Shown here one piece after another: positions 1-7,331 of a stretch of 54,710 nt of DNA. Origin of the DNA: a virus. The DNA is taken from positions 1 to 54,710 of IMG/VR virus record IMGVR_UViG_3300028908_000012; one strand, written 5' to 3'. The position numbers were made by a program, and so were the translations under genes. The first letter of the stretch is position 1. Each line of letters starts with the position of its first letter. Below the pieces are notes generated by a model, which was not told where the DNA came from, made no database searches, and saw nothing but the letters and a program-made list of their open reading frames with translations.

Positions 1-2
1 AG

Positions 3-1439
3 TTAGCAGCAGCAATAGGAGATTACAAGGCGCGTTACAGATTTAAAAATGTGTATGAGTTCCCCGATGATCTTCCAACAGATGAATGTAAAGCAGAGGT
101 GGAGTACGCATGGGTAGATAAAGCTAAAGGCGGTAAACACAGAGGCTTTTACATGAGAACAAACGGTCAAACCGCTTGGATGTATGTGTACGACAAGAAC
201 ATTGTAGAGTATGACGATGACACTAAGAGCGCTAAGCTTGTGATGAACAACTCTAATGTTTTAGAGTGGAAAGGTGACTTACCACAAGCAAGAACATTCT
301 ATCCAATGTATCACAATGCCACACAAGGCTTTAAGAAGGTAGCGATTACTGGCGAGAATACTATCAGTGGCACAAACGGGCATGTTAATCTTGCTCCGGT
401 GTTTTATTTCACTAACAACGGAGTGAAGAAAGCCAATATGCGACCACTACCAAGTGATGGAAGTCAAGACCATTTGATTGGTCATACTTTCATGGTATTC
501 AATGACGGCTTGACATTTAACACGGTAGTTAGTTTTATTGACGGTTGTAACTGCCTACAAGCAGGTGGAGACATCAGATTATCAGGCTACATGGACGGTT
601 ACACCTTTATGTGGATGGCGAGAGATGAGGTTGCTATAGTAGGTAAGAATTACATTAACACAACGACAGGTATGGTTCCGAGTGTGTACAATGTGTTGAG
701 ACACTCTTCTTGGACTGAAACATTATACTTGCCGTTAGACGGTATTGTGAAAGAGGTAACTAAAAACAAAGAGTGGATGCAACAGAAGATGTCAGCTGGA
801 ACATTCGTTTGGAGGAAGGGCGCTTCGTGGAACCAAACCGGTTGGTTCGCCAGAAGAGCATGGAAGAATTACCTTAAAGCGTACAACAATTCAAATGGGG
901 TGTGGTTAGGTAAACGAGACTGGATAATCTCGTTTTGGGTACAGCCTGAGAACTTAGACCAAAACTACTTCTTAGGTAGCTTTTCAACTTCAGACTCAAA
1001 CAATGATTGTTTGGTTGTAGGTTGGAGAACTACAGATAAGTTTTGGGTGTCCTTTGAAAACGGACACAACAATGGTGGATATGTGAGCCTTGACCAATCT
1101 AAGTTCACAAGTGCGCCACACCACATCTGCTTGCTGCATGACACGTCTGATCTAAAGACGAGAGTTTATGTGGACGGCGTGTACAAAGGCAATATAAGCT
1201 CATACGATGCACAGTACAACGGTTATTTAACCATTGTAGGAGGCTCTGTTAACGGCACTATGTATTCAAACGCAACACTTAGCGAGATTAGAGTCTATGT
1301 TCCTGTTAGCGGTAACAATGCGAACGGCATGGAAGACGGCGCACAAAGAGGAGCTTGGGCTAAGAGGTTGTACGAGGCAGGTTACATTAACTTTAAGTAC
1401 GGCACGAGAGCATACGGGCTAACCCCACAGTTGGGATAA
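3..1439 (+). CDS. Tail fibre / receptor-binding protein, C-terminal part (5' end outside window; variant allele)
   Basis: The reading frame is open from the left edge. It matches the last ~478 residues of the 1200-residue fibre at 50151-53753, with about 17-20 amino-acid differences. The distal half has a concanavalin A/LamG-like jelly-roll signature: a stretch starting RDWIISFWVQPENLDQN, then HHICLLHD and TRVYVDGVYKGN. Such domains in phage tails usually bind cell-surface glycans. A GTG at 51 could be mistaken for a start, but homology continues upstream of it, so this is a truncated gene and not a short one. It is followed by a small gene after a 22-base gap that contains an AAGGAG ribosome site. 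Adsorption role is inferred from domain type and position. Confidence 0.8.
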   Translation, partial: LAAAIGDYKARYRFKNVYEFPDDLPTDECKAEVEYAWVDKAKGGKHRGFYMRTNGQTAWMYVYDKNIVEYDDDTKSAKLVMNNSNVLEWKGDLPQARTFYPMYHNATQGFKKVAITGENTISGTNGHVNLAPVFYFTNNGVKKANMRPLPSDGSQDHLIGHTFMVFNDGLTFNTVVSFIDGCNCLQAGGDIRLSGYMDGYTFMWMARDEVAIVGKNYINTTTGMVPSVYNVLRHSSWTETLYLPLDGIVKEVTKNKEWMQQKMSAGTFVWRKGASWNQTGWFARRAWKNYLKAYNNSNGVWLGKRDWIISFWVQPENLDQNYFLGSFSTSDSNNDCLVVGWRTTDKFWVSFENGHNNGGYVSLDQSKFTSAPHHICLLHDTSDLKTRVYVDGVYKGNISSYDAQYNGYLTIVGGSVNGTMYSNATLSEIRVYVPVSGNNANGMEDGAQRGAWAKRLYEAGYINFKYGTRAYGLTPQLG

Positions 1440-1461
1440 TTAAACTATAAGGAGATAACAC

Positions 1462-1935
1462 ATGAAAGCGATAACTGACAATCAAGTAATTGAGGCATTG
1501 GCACAATTAAAAAGCGACATCCAAAACGGAGACAAAGCAAACAACATAACAGTTGAGCTGTTAGAGGGAATTAAAGAGGGCGAGGGTCAAGAAATATTCG
1601 ATGCCCTCCTTAATAAGTATGGGCTTCTATCGTATGATGAAGTAGAGGACATCTATACTCTAAACCTAAGTAAGGATATAGTTTATGAAATCCAACTTCA
1701 AAACCTTTTAACAGATATTGAAGACGGCGCAGATGTCGAGGAGGGTTTCTCTTACACACAGCTATTGCAAACTTTGGGTTACGATAATGTTACTAACTTG
1801 GATAGCGACGGTGCTTTACTGTCTCAACTCGTAGCGTCCATTAACAAAGCAGGGCAGTATAACGCTATTGTAGGAGGATTTGCAAGAGTAGGGGCTTTAT
1901 TGCAAGGACTTAAAGATAGAGTAGAAGCAGAATAA
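1462..1935 (+). CDS. Small acidic tail-fibre-associated protein (variant A)
   Basis: 157 residues, acidic and mostly helical by composition, with no membrane segment or recognisable motif. It starts at an ATG behind AAGGAGAT. A second copy lies at 53776-54249 and differs at three residues (D/E, Q/H and G/V). That is about 97 % nucleotide identity, far more conserved than the fibre end just upstream. Its place directly behind the fibre gene suggests a chaperone, a fibre cap or a small structural partner, but nothing in the sequence proves this. It forms a tight operon with the next gene (9-base gap). Confidence 0.7.
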   Translation: MKAITDNQVIEALAQLKSDIQNGDKANNITVELLEGIKEGEGQEIFDALLNKYGLLSYDEVEDIYTLNLSKDIVYEIQLQNLLTDIEDGADVEEGFSYTQLLQTLGYDNVTNLDSDGALLSQLVASINKAGQYNAIVGGFARVGALLQGLKDRVEAE

Positions 1936-1944
1936 GGATAAGCA

Positions 1945-2412
1945 ATGTTTATTACAAATAAAGCAGATATAAGCAGTGTAGCACAGCTATTAGAACAACT
2001 AAAGGGCAGTAGTGAAGCACTACGCCCCACACTGTTTAACTCCACAAGTTTAGGTGTGCCTGATGAGTTTAATGCACTAAGAGATGTGTACGGATTATTA
2101 GTAAGCACTGACGAAGGTCTGAAAATAAAAGATGTGCCTAATTACGCACAGTTCATTGAGCGTACAAATCTTATACAAGACATTCTTAACGGTATAGAGG
2201 GTCAAGCTATGGATATAGCATCTATACTTAGCAATATAGGTTATGACAACATAGACGAATTATCGTCAGATATAAGCATAGCTGCCGCTATCATGTCAGC
2301 TATCCAAAGCTCACACAAGTATCCTACACTTGAAGAGCCTTTAAGTAGACTTATGGATATGTTAGACAAATTGACAGCTTTGTTAGGGGGTGATACAGAT
2401 GTCAATCAATAG
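1945..2412 (+). CDS. Small hypothetical protein of the fibre operon (variant A)
   Basis: 155 residues, helical, no recognised family. Weak internal similarity to the preceding 157-residue protein can be seen: both share patterns such as LL..L...GYDN(V/I)..L and a run of S/A-rich helices (QLVASINKAGQYN against AAIMSAIQSSHKY). The two may be old tandem duplicates. A diverged, truncated second copy lies at 54259-54710. It overlaps the next gene by 14 bases, which suggests translational coupling. Function unknown; a fibre-assembly or tail role is inferred only from position. Confidence 0.65.
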   Translation: MFITNKADISSVAQLLEQLKGSSEALRPTLFNSTSLGVPDEFNALRDVYGLLVSTDEGLKIKDVPNYAQFIERTNLIQDILNGIEGQAMDIASILSNIGYDNIDELSSDISIAAAIMSAIQSSHKYPTLEEPLSRLMDMLDKLTALLGGDTDVNQ

Positions 2413-3409
2413 GAAGTTTTTAAACAGTGATGCCGCTAAGTTAGCCAATACAGTAGAGGTTACTAATTGGAATGATCTCGCTGACGGCGATATAGTAGGC
2501 ATAAAGATAACGGACAAGAATAACAAGAAGGCGGAGCTAATACCTAATGTGGCAGTTGTCATGTTAGGTACTGACGCACCAACGGCTACAACAAATCCCG
2601 CATCAGGAACAAACACAGTGTTCATAGATGTAACTAATAAGAAGTGGTACGTCTGCACCGACGCTACTACTGACAACAATGTGTGGGAAGATGTATGCTG
2701 TGGCGGTAGCAGTGGCGGAACAACTACAACCGGTTGTACGATCGAGAAACTCGGCACTACAACTACTATAGGTAACGAGGTAGTGTTAGCGCCTATGGAG
2801 AAAGATGGTAAAGATTTAATTACCGGTACAGATTACAGTGATGGTTGGACTTTTAAATCTGATATCGGTGGTGAATGTGCTATGGAGTGGACAGGAAGCA
2901 CATTCAAAATGCAGAATTGGAACAATGACCCTTCTATTGCAGATGAGAATAACTGGACTATCGTGTTCAGTTTCATGTGGAACGGCGATGCCGCAGAAGC
3001 TATGCAAGGAGTAGGTCTCGGTATGAGATACGCAGATGCAATAGAGTTAGGCTTTGCAGTAGATACAGCTAACAGTAAAGGTTATTTTGTTACGAGAGAT
3101 AATGACAAACAGGACAGTGGATACTTCATGTCTCCTAATCAGTGGTACACGGTAGGATTTGTACCTATAGGAGGAGGTAATGTTCACGGTTATCTGTTTG
3201 ACAGTAACGGTACGCTTCAAGCGACATCAGATTTAACAGCTTTAGTGTCGGCAGCAGAAGGCTCACTCACCTTTAAGGGCTGGACTGGTGCTAATAAATC
3301 CGATTACAGCTATGGAACTATGGAAGGTGGTATTAAAGACTGTCGTCTATACAGTGTGATATTACCACAATCTACAATAGGCGACATAGCAAGTTCGCAC
3401 AAAATATAG
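2399..3409 (+). CDS. Tail adhesin with LamG/concanavalin A-like domain
   Basis: I chose the ATG at 2399 (MSINRKF) because AGGGGG lies 8 bases upstream. The GTG at 2390 would sit on top of that ribosome site. The protein has about 336 residues. The N-terminal ~100 residues resemble a phage fibre repeat (TVEVTNWNDLADGD, then a CTDATTDNNVWEDVCCGG turn). The rest has a LamG-like pattern: NNWTIVFSFMWNGD, a YFVTRDNDKQDSGYFM strand pair and QWYTVGFVP. Such domains usually contact carbohydrate. It is one of several fibre-type genes in tandem between the main fibre and the lysis cassette. Confidence 0.6.
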   Translation: MSINRKFLNSDAAKLANTVEVTNWNDLADGDIVGIKITDKNNKKAELIPNVAVVMLGTDAPTATTNPASGTNTVFIDVTNKKWYVCTDATTDNNVWEDVCCGGSSGGTTTTGCTIEKLGTTTTIGNEVVLAPMEKDGKDLITGTDYSDGWTFKSDIGGECAMEWTGSTFKMQNWNNDPSIADENNWTIVFSFMWNGDAAEAMQGVGLGMRYADAIELGFAVDTANSKGYFVTRDNDKQDSGYFMSPNQWYTVGFVPIGGGNVHGYLFDSNGTLQATSDLTALVSAAEGSLTFKGWTGANKSDYSYGTMEGGIKDCRLYSVILPQSTIGDIASSHKI

Positions 3410-3419
3410 GAGGCTCCAA

Positions 3420-4082
3420 ATGTCATTAGCGATATGCAAAGAGGATTTATTCCTCTATCAGGCTGATAAGCCTGAGACGCAGGACAGTTTAGCGTGTGGA
3501 ACAGGTACATGTACCGCAATACACGCCGAGCATATTCCTATCAAGAAAGAGGAACAAGCTGCGTGTGGTGGTGAGAATGTACAGGAAGCCCTTAAAGGTA
3601 AAGCCAATGTAAAGATAGAAGGCTTAAATGAGGGCGATCTAATAGTATGGAGCGACACTAACAAACGGTTAGAGAAACTCGTAGCCGTTGATGTGCCTGT
3701 TGTACCAATAAACGGTTCAAGTATCAAGGACACATCGATAGGCTTAGGTGTTAAGTGGGTATCTAACAACATCATATCAGGTTATGGCGGACTACAATTC
3801 ACGCTTGACGGTGCTACTTCACAGTACGGGAAGTGGAATAAAGTTGTAGCTATGGTGGATCAGAGTGATCCTAATGCTTCACTTGTGATACCTAAGACAG
3901 GGTATCTTAAAGCCAACATAGGTAACATGGAGAATGATCAGTTCGTACTTGGTGGTGTGACCATCACCATATACGATGACGGTAACATTAAAGTATGGCT
4001 GCCAGAGGGTGGGCTGACACCCACTGATGTGGCAGGTGAGAAGTTCACCGTTTATTTCGATACATTTACAGTAGCACATTAG
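3420..4082 (+). CDS. Fibre-tip paralogue 1 (shared C-terminal beta domain)
   Basis: 220 residues. The C-terminal ~110 residues match the next gene closely (GGVTITIYDDGNIKVWLPEGG against GGVTVTLYDNGDIKIWLPEGG, each followed by a DVAGEKFT motif) and match the gene at 6681 more distantly. The N-terminal third is different and has a cysteine-containing segment (LACGTGTCTAIHAEH). This layout of variable N-terminus plus shared beta-rich C-terminus is typical of modular tail fibre tips or receptor-binding heads. The start follows GGAGGCTCCAAATG. Exact role unknown. Confidence 0.55.
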   Translation: MSLAICKEDLFLYQADKPETQDSLACGTGTCTAIHAEHIPIKKEEQAACGGENVQEALKGKANVKIEGLNEGDLIVWSDTNKRLEKLVAVDVPVVPINGSSIKDTSIGLGVKWVSNNIISGYGGLQFTLDGATSQYGKWNKVVAMVDQSDPNASLVIPKTGYLKANIGNMENDQFVLGGVTITIYDDGNIKVWLPEGGLTPTDVAGEKFTVYFDTFTVAH

Positions 4083-4093
4083 GAGATATTAAG

Positions 4094-4759
4094 ATGAGTA
4101 TTAATTATAAGTACACAACCACAGACAAGACAGATGTAACTAACAGTCTTAAACAAACTACGGCATTAGACGCACCGGATAGTGATAAATACTACGGTGT
4201 AGAAGTTACGGATAAGGACAAGAAGCAAGTTAAGCTTAAGGAAATCACGGATAAAATAGTAAAGGACTTCAAATACGACGATACAACAGGTAAGCTTGTA
4301 TTAGAGTACATGGACGATAGTAAAGATGAGATTGACAACATAGCAAGAAATTATGATGTTGTAGAAGTGCCACTTGTGATGAAGAATGGTACAACTGTTA
4401 AAGATACGAGCATACCACCCGCTATCTTAGACATATCAGATCACCTGTTGGGTGGCAAAGGCGGTATGGTCTTTACACTTGACGGTGCAGCTCACGATTA
4501 TGGTAAGTGGCATAAAGTAATAGCCGCAGTTGATACATCTGACGCTAATTGGAAGAGAGTCGTACCACCATCAGGAGAGTACTACAAAGGTATGATAGGC
4601 TATATGGAGAACGCTACTTATATGTTAGGTGGTGTAACTGTTACACTGTATGACAATGGCGACATTAAAATCTGGTTGCCGGAAGGTGGACTTACACCGT
4701 CTGATGTGGCAGGTGAAAAGTTCACCATGTACATCGATACATTTGTAGTAGCAAGATAA
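4094..4759 (+). CDS. Fibre-tip paralogue 2
   Basis: 221 residues. The N-terminal ~90 residues (TTDKTDVTNSLKQTTALDAP and VKLKEITDKIVKDFKYDD) resemble the repeat units of the large fibre at 50151, which has similar KDFTAD and EFKSDS strands. The C-terminal ~110 residues are homologous to the preceding gene. It therefore looks like a bridge between the main fibre's repeat domain and the small fibre-tip domain, suggesting exchange of modules between fibre genes. The start has AGGAGAT upstream. Role inferred: receptor binding or fibre tip. Confidence 0.55.
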   Translation: MSINYKYTTTDKTDVTNSLKQTTALDAPDSDKYYGVEVTDKDKKQVKLKEITDKIVKDFKYDDTTGKLVLEYMDDSKDEIDNIARNYDVVEVPLVMKNGTTVKDTSIPPAILDISDHLLGGKGGMVFTLDGAAHDYGKWHKVIAAVDTSDANWKRVVPPSGEYYKGMIGYMENATYMLGGVTVTLYDNGDIKIWLPEGGLTPSDVAGEKFTMYIDTFVVAR

Positions 4760-4770
4760 GGTAATACGAC

Positions 4771-5124
4771 ATGGCAAGTGAGGATAGGTTAAACGAGCTT
4801 ATACGGCTAACAGAGAGTAATACACAAAACATCGATCGCTTAACTAAAGCGGTCGATAGATTAGCAAGTCTGGCGGAAACACAAACCCGCCACGACGAGC
4901 GTTTAAAAACTCTGTTCAATGACAGAGATGATGTGTACCATAAAATAGAGGCTTTGCAGGATACAATTAACAAGCTGATAGCAGAAGCAAGAGCAGAGCT
5001 TGAAGGTCTAAAGTCAGCTACTGACACCAAACTCGCACAGCATAGGGTTAAGATGTTAATGTGGACTTTGGGCATTGTAGGTAGTGCATTGTCCGCACTT
5101 GCCTTGTACACAATAAAACACTAA
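4771..5124 (+). CDS. Coiled-coil protein with C-terminal membrane anchor, lysis-associated
   Basis: 117 residues. Residues 1-90 form a long charged heptad-rich helix (NRIDRL-type spacing such as NIDRLTKAVDRLASLAE). One hydrophobic segment follows at about residues 95-113 (MWTLGIVGSALSALALY) and then a short basic tail. This architecture is like XhlA-type or antiholin-type lysis accessory proteins. It is the first gene of the run that leads into the holin candidate and the endolysin. A lysis role is inferred from topology and position only. Confidence 0.5.
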   Translation: MASEDRLNELIRLTESNTQNIDRLTKAVDRLASLAETQTRHDERLKTLFNDRDDVYHKIEALQDTINKLIAEARAELEGLKSATDTKLAQHRVKMLMWTLGIVGSALSALALYTIKH

Positions 5125-5136
5125 GAAAGGTAAACA

Positions 5137-5436
5137 ATGAGAGGATTAACTTACTTCCTTATCATTACAGCGATAGGTTTAACAGCAGCTTTATATAGAT
5201 ATGGAACACACGCAATAGAGTACTTTAACGCTATAAATGCTGAAATGTTCACACATTTATATAAAACTGTTATAATGTTAGCAGTATATTTCATAACATA
5301 CAAGTTAAGAATACATTGGGATAAGGATTTTGATTTTAGCACTATGGTACAGCAAGGGGGTAAGAATGTTTGGTATAAATGGTATGCTATCAATATTATT
5401 GCTATTGTTGTTATCATCGTCATCGGTTTTTGGTAA
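5137..5436 (+). CDS. Holin candidate (three membrane segments)
   Basis: 99 residues with three hydrophobic segments, at about residues 5-22, 44-58 and 82-98 (ending NIIAIVVIIVIGFW). It lies immediately upstream of the lytic transglycosylase and overlaps it by 71 bases, counting from that gene's ATG at 5366. Size, topology and position fit a class I holin, the inner-membrane protein that triggers lysis. The start is behind AGAAAGGTAAACAATG. No family-specific motif is visible, so this rests on context. Confidence 0.55.
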   Translation: MRGLTYFLIITAIGLTAALYRYGTHAIEYFNAINAEMFTHLYKTVIMLAVYFITYKLRIHWDKDFDFSTMVQQGGKNVWYKWYAINIIAIVVIIVIGFW

Positions 5437-6145
5437 TTGGTTAGATGACCATTACCCGAATAGAAAGCCACTATCATACAATGGATATGACAAGCATTGG
5501 ATAGCAAGTACGAAACAGCAGTTACCGCCATGCGACCCACTGAAGTTTAAGGCACAGGCATATCAGGAGAGCCTATTTGACCCAACTTGTGTAAGCAAAG
5601 CTGGTGCAGTAGGATTATGTCAATTCATGCCAAGCACATGGAGATGGGGCAGGACTAAGTTGCACTTTACAGGTACACCGTACAACCCAAGAAATGCAGT
5701 TGATGCACAGCTTAAATATATGAGGTATTTATGTAGGCTTTTGTGGAGGAACTTTCATGTTCACTCCGAGAAAGACCTATTTGAATTGGCATTAGCCTGT
5801 TACAATGCAGGATACGGCAATGTACGGAAGGCTATTTACATGGCTAAGTCCACCAAGTGGGCTATTGTACGACTGTATCTGTCTAAGGTAACAGGTAGAA
5901 GGAGCAAGGAGACAGTAACCTATGTGAAACGCATATGGTTGCATTATAAGAGATTAAAGGATCAGAATGAAGTTAAGAGGATTTATAGGGGTAGTGCCTA
6001 TATTGGGTATTACACTCCTTCTGAGCGTAGTTGCAGAAGGGTATCTTATCAAGAAGTACTACAATCTATCCGAGCAAAGGGCGAAGACGATAGTACAATT
6101 AGATGCCAATCTGACAGCTACGGTAGAAGAGTTAAACAAGGCTAA
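5366..6145 (+). CDS. Endolysin: secreted lytic transglycosylase (SLT type)
   Basis: 259 residues. I chose the ATG at 5366 because AAGGGGG lies just upstream and the new N-terminus is a good signal or signal-anchor sequence (MFGINGMLSILLLLLLSSSS). The in-frame ATG at 5330 would spoil it. Soluble lytic transglycosylase signatures follow: AYQESLFDP with probable catalytic Glu68, GLCQFMPSTW, and LACYNAGYGNV. It would cleave peptidoglycan glycan strands in the periplasm. Several cysteines (56, 75, 84 and others) may form disulphides. Its 3' end overlaps the Rz-like gene by 179 bases in another frame. Confidence 0.85.
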   Translation: MFGINGMLSILLLLLLSSSSVFGNWLDDHYPNRKPLSYNGYDKHWIASTKQQLPPCDPLKFKAQAYQESLFDPTCVSKAGAVGLCQFMPSTWRWGRTKLHFTGTPYNPRNAVDAQLKYMRYLCRLLWRNFHVHSEKDLFELALACYNAGYGNVRKAIYMAKSTKWAIVRLYLSKVTGRRSKETVTYVKRIWLHYKRLKDQNEVKRIYRGSAYIGYYTPSERSCRRVSYQEVLQSIRAKGEDDSTIRCQSDSYGRRVKQG

Positions 6146-6491
6146 TGATGTAATAGCATCGCTTCAAGCTGAAATAGAAGGCTACAAAGTAGCTGACGCA
6201 GAGGCTAAGGCGAAGATAAAGCTATTAAACACTAAGCTAAACAAGGCTTTGAGAGCTAAAGCAGTTGCCATAAGAAAGGCTAACATCAATTATCGTACGC
6301 TAAGACGAAAGATTGCGTACTACAATAAATTATTGAAGAGAAAGGGTACAAATGTTAAAATCAAAGATTGTAATCGTCATCTCACTGTTATCTATTCTAC
6401 TATTCGAGGGTTGCGGTACAAACCCCTCGCCAACAACGATAAAAGACAGAGTAGTAATACACAAGATAACAAGTGGGACGGTATATTATAG
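5967..6491 (+). CDS. Rz-like inner-membrane spanin subunit
   Basis: 174 residues: one N-terminal transmembrane helix (about residues 8-26, GVVPILGITLLLSVVAEGY), then a long periplasmic coiled coil rich in Lys and Ala. This is the standard i-spanin architecture, which joins an outer-membrane lipoprotein partner to fuse the two membranes at the end of lysis. The start is behind AAAGGATCAGAATG. The gene begins inside the 3' end of the endolysin gene and its own 3' end holds the start of the Rz1-like gene, as in lambda-type cassettes. Confidence 0.75.
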   Translation: MKLRGFIGVVPILGITLLLSVVAEGYLIKKYYNLSEQRAKTIVQLDANLTATVEELNKANDVIASLQAEIEGYKVADAEAKAKIKLLNTKLNKALRAKAVAIRKANINYRTLRRKIAYYNKLLKRKGTNVKIKDCNRHLTVIYSTIRGLRYKPLANNDKRQSSNTQDNKWDGIL

Positions 6492-6681
6492 GATAAAGCC
6501 TGAAGCTACGAAGGTTATACCTGAGCCTAAAGTGCCAAGTGAGCCACTTACAGGTGAGAAGGTAGCGACATACATCATCAACTTAAAACAGGCATTGAAC
6601 ACTTGTAATACACAGATGAGAATGTTAGACGCTTTGAGAGTTGAGATGAACCAACTAAACGAGGATAATAGGAGCGAATAA
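6352..6681 (+). CDS. Rz1-like outer-membrane lipoprotein spanin subunit
   Basis: 109 residues. The signal sequence ends in a lipobox, LLFEGCGTNP, with the modified Cys at about residue 21. A proline-rich stretch follows (IPEPKVPSEP), common in o-spanins. It starts 140 bases before the end of the Rz-like gene in a different frame, the classical overlapping Rz/Rz1 arrangement. This implies a host with an outer membrane. Its stop overlaps the next start (TAATGG). Confidence 0.75.
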   Translation: MLKSKIVIVISLLSILLFEGCGTNPSPTTIKDRVVIHKITSGTVYYRIKPEATKVIPEPKVPSEPLTGEKVATYIINLKQALNTCNTQMRMLDALRVEMNQLNEDNRSE

Positions 6682-7319
6682 TGGCTCAGTACAAAATAGG
6701 TAGTGAAGAGATAGCATGGGGAAGAGGTACATATAACGCCGGAACGGGTATATGTACTATATCCAAGAAAGAGGTAAACGCTTCCACCATACCTACATCA
6801 GAAGACATGTTACAGCAATCAACAGTAGATGAGGTATTGAAGAAGCTAGTCGCATTGTATGAGGAAGTTAAAGATCAGCTTATCGTACTTGATCCGACAA
6901 TAGTTGATGGCGACATGGTACAAGTTACCACTGATGTTACGACAGGACTTAAAAAGCTGATACCTGTAACATACACTGAGACAGTCTTAACATTGGAGTC
7001 AGGTGTTACACATCACCCTACACAGGGAGATGCAAAGATCAGGAAGATAGCTAATGGTATGCTAATCATGGGCTTTGGGGGTGTCAAGTTTAAAGTAGAG
7101 AACTACAAATCAGAATATGGTAAAAAAGTAAAACTGTTAGGTACAGTAGCAGAAGGCTTTAGACCATTACCAAACACGGTGTGGAAGTTCCCTGTAAAAG
7201 AGGGAATACATATCAGTATCTATGCTGACGGTGAAGTCAAAGCATGGATCGAACCAACACACGCTGACGGTGAGTCTATTACTGCCTACTTCACTAATTT
7301 AGCCGACAGTCAAAAATAG
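6681..7319 (+). CDS. Fibre-tip paralogue 3
   Basis: 212 residues. The C-terminal half is a distant relative of the two proteins at 3420-4759. Shared features include a GFGGVKFKVENYKSEYGKK segment aligning with GGLQFTLDG...YGKW, an ISIYADGEVKAWIEP strand aligning with ITIYDDGNIKVWLPE, and the D-G-E-x-x-T-x-Y-F end. The N-terminal half differs. It is separated from its relatives by the lysis genes, so the lysis cassette appears inserted into a fibre gene block. Role inferred: minor tail or receptor-binding protein. Confidence 0.5.
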   Translation: MAQYKIGSEEIAWGRGTYNAGTGICTISKKEVNASTIPTSEDMLQQSTVDEVLKKLVALYEEVKDQLIVLDPTIVDGDMVQVTTDVTTGLKKLIPVTYTETVLTLESGVTHHPTQGDAKIRKIANGMLIMGFGGVKFKVENYKSEYGKKVKLLGTVAEGFRPLPNTVWKFPVKEGIHISIYADGEVKAWIEPTHADGESITAYFTNLADSQK

Positions 7320-7331
7320 GATTATAAATAG

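Larger units (their letters stand above)
1..2396. repeat. Diverged direct copy of the window's right end (pairs with 52315-54710)
   Basis: Position n here corresponds to position n+52314 at the right end throughout, with no net insertion or deletion over 2396 bases. Bases 1-127 are identical to 52315-52441; the first mismatch is at 128. After that the copies differ by scattered, mostly third-position changes: roughly 12 % in the sampled later LamG-coding part and only about 2-3 % in the next gene. A genuine terminal repeat would be identical. An exact match of 127 bases also equals a k-mer size commonly used by short-read assemblers, so I infer a contig running around a circular or permuted genome into a second strain variant. 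Confidence 0.85.

Noticed and set aside
1-2396. Direct terminal repeat of a T7-like linear genome
   Set aside because: Terminal repeats are kept identical by replication; these copies differ throughout after base 127.
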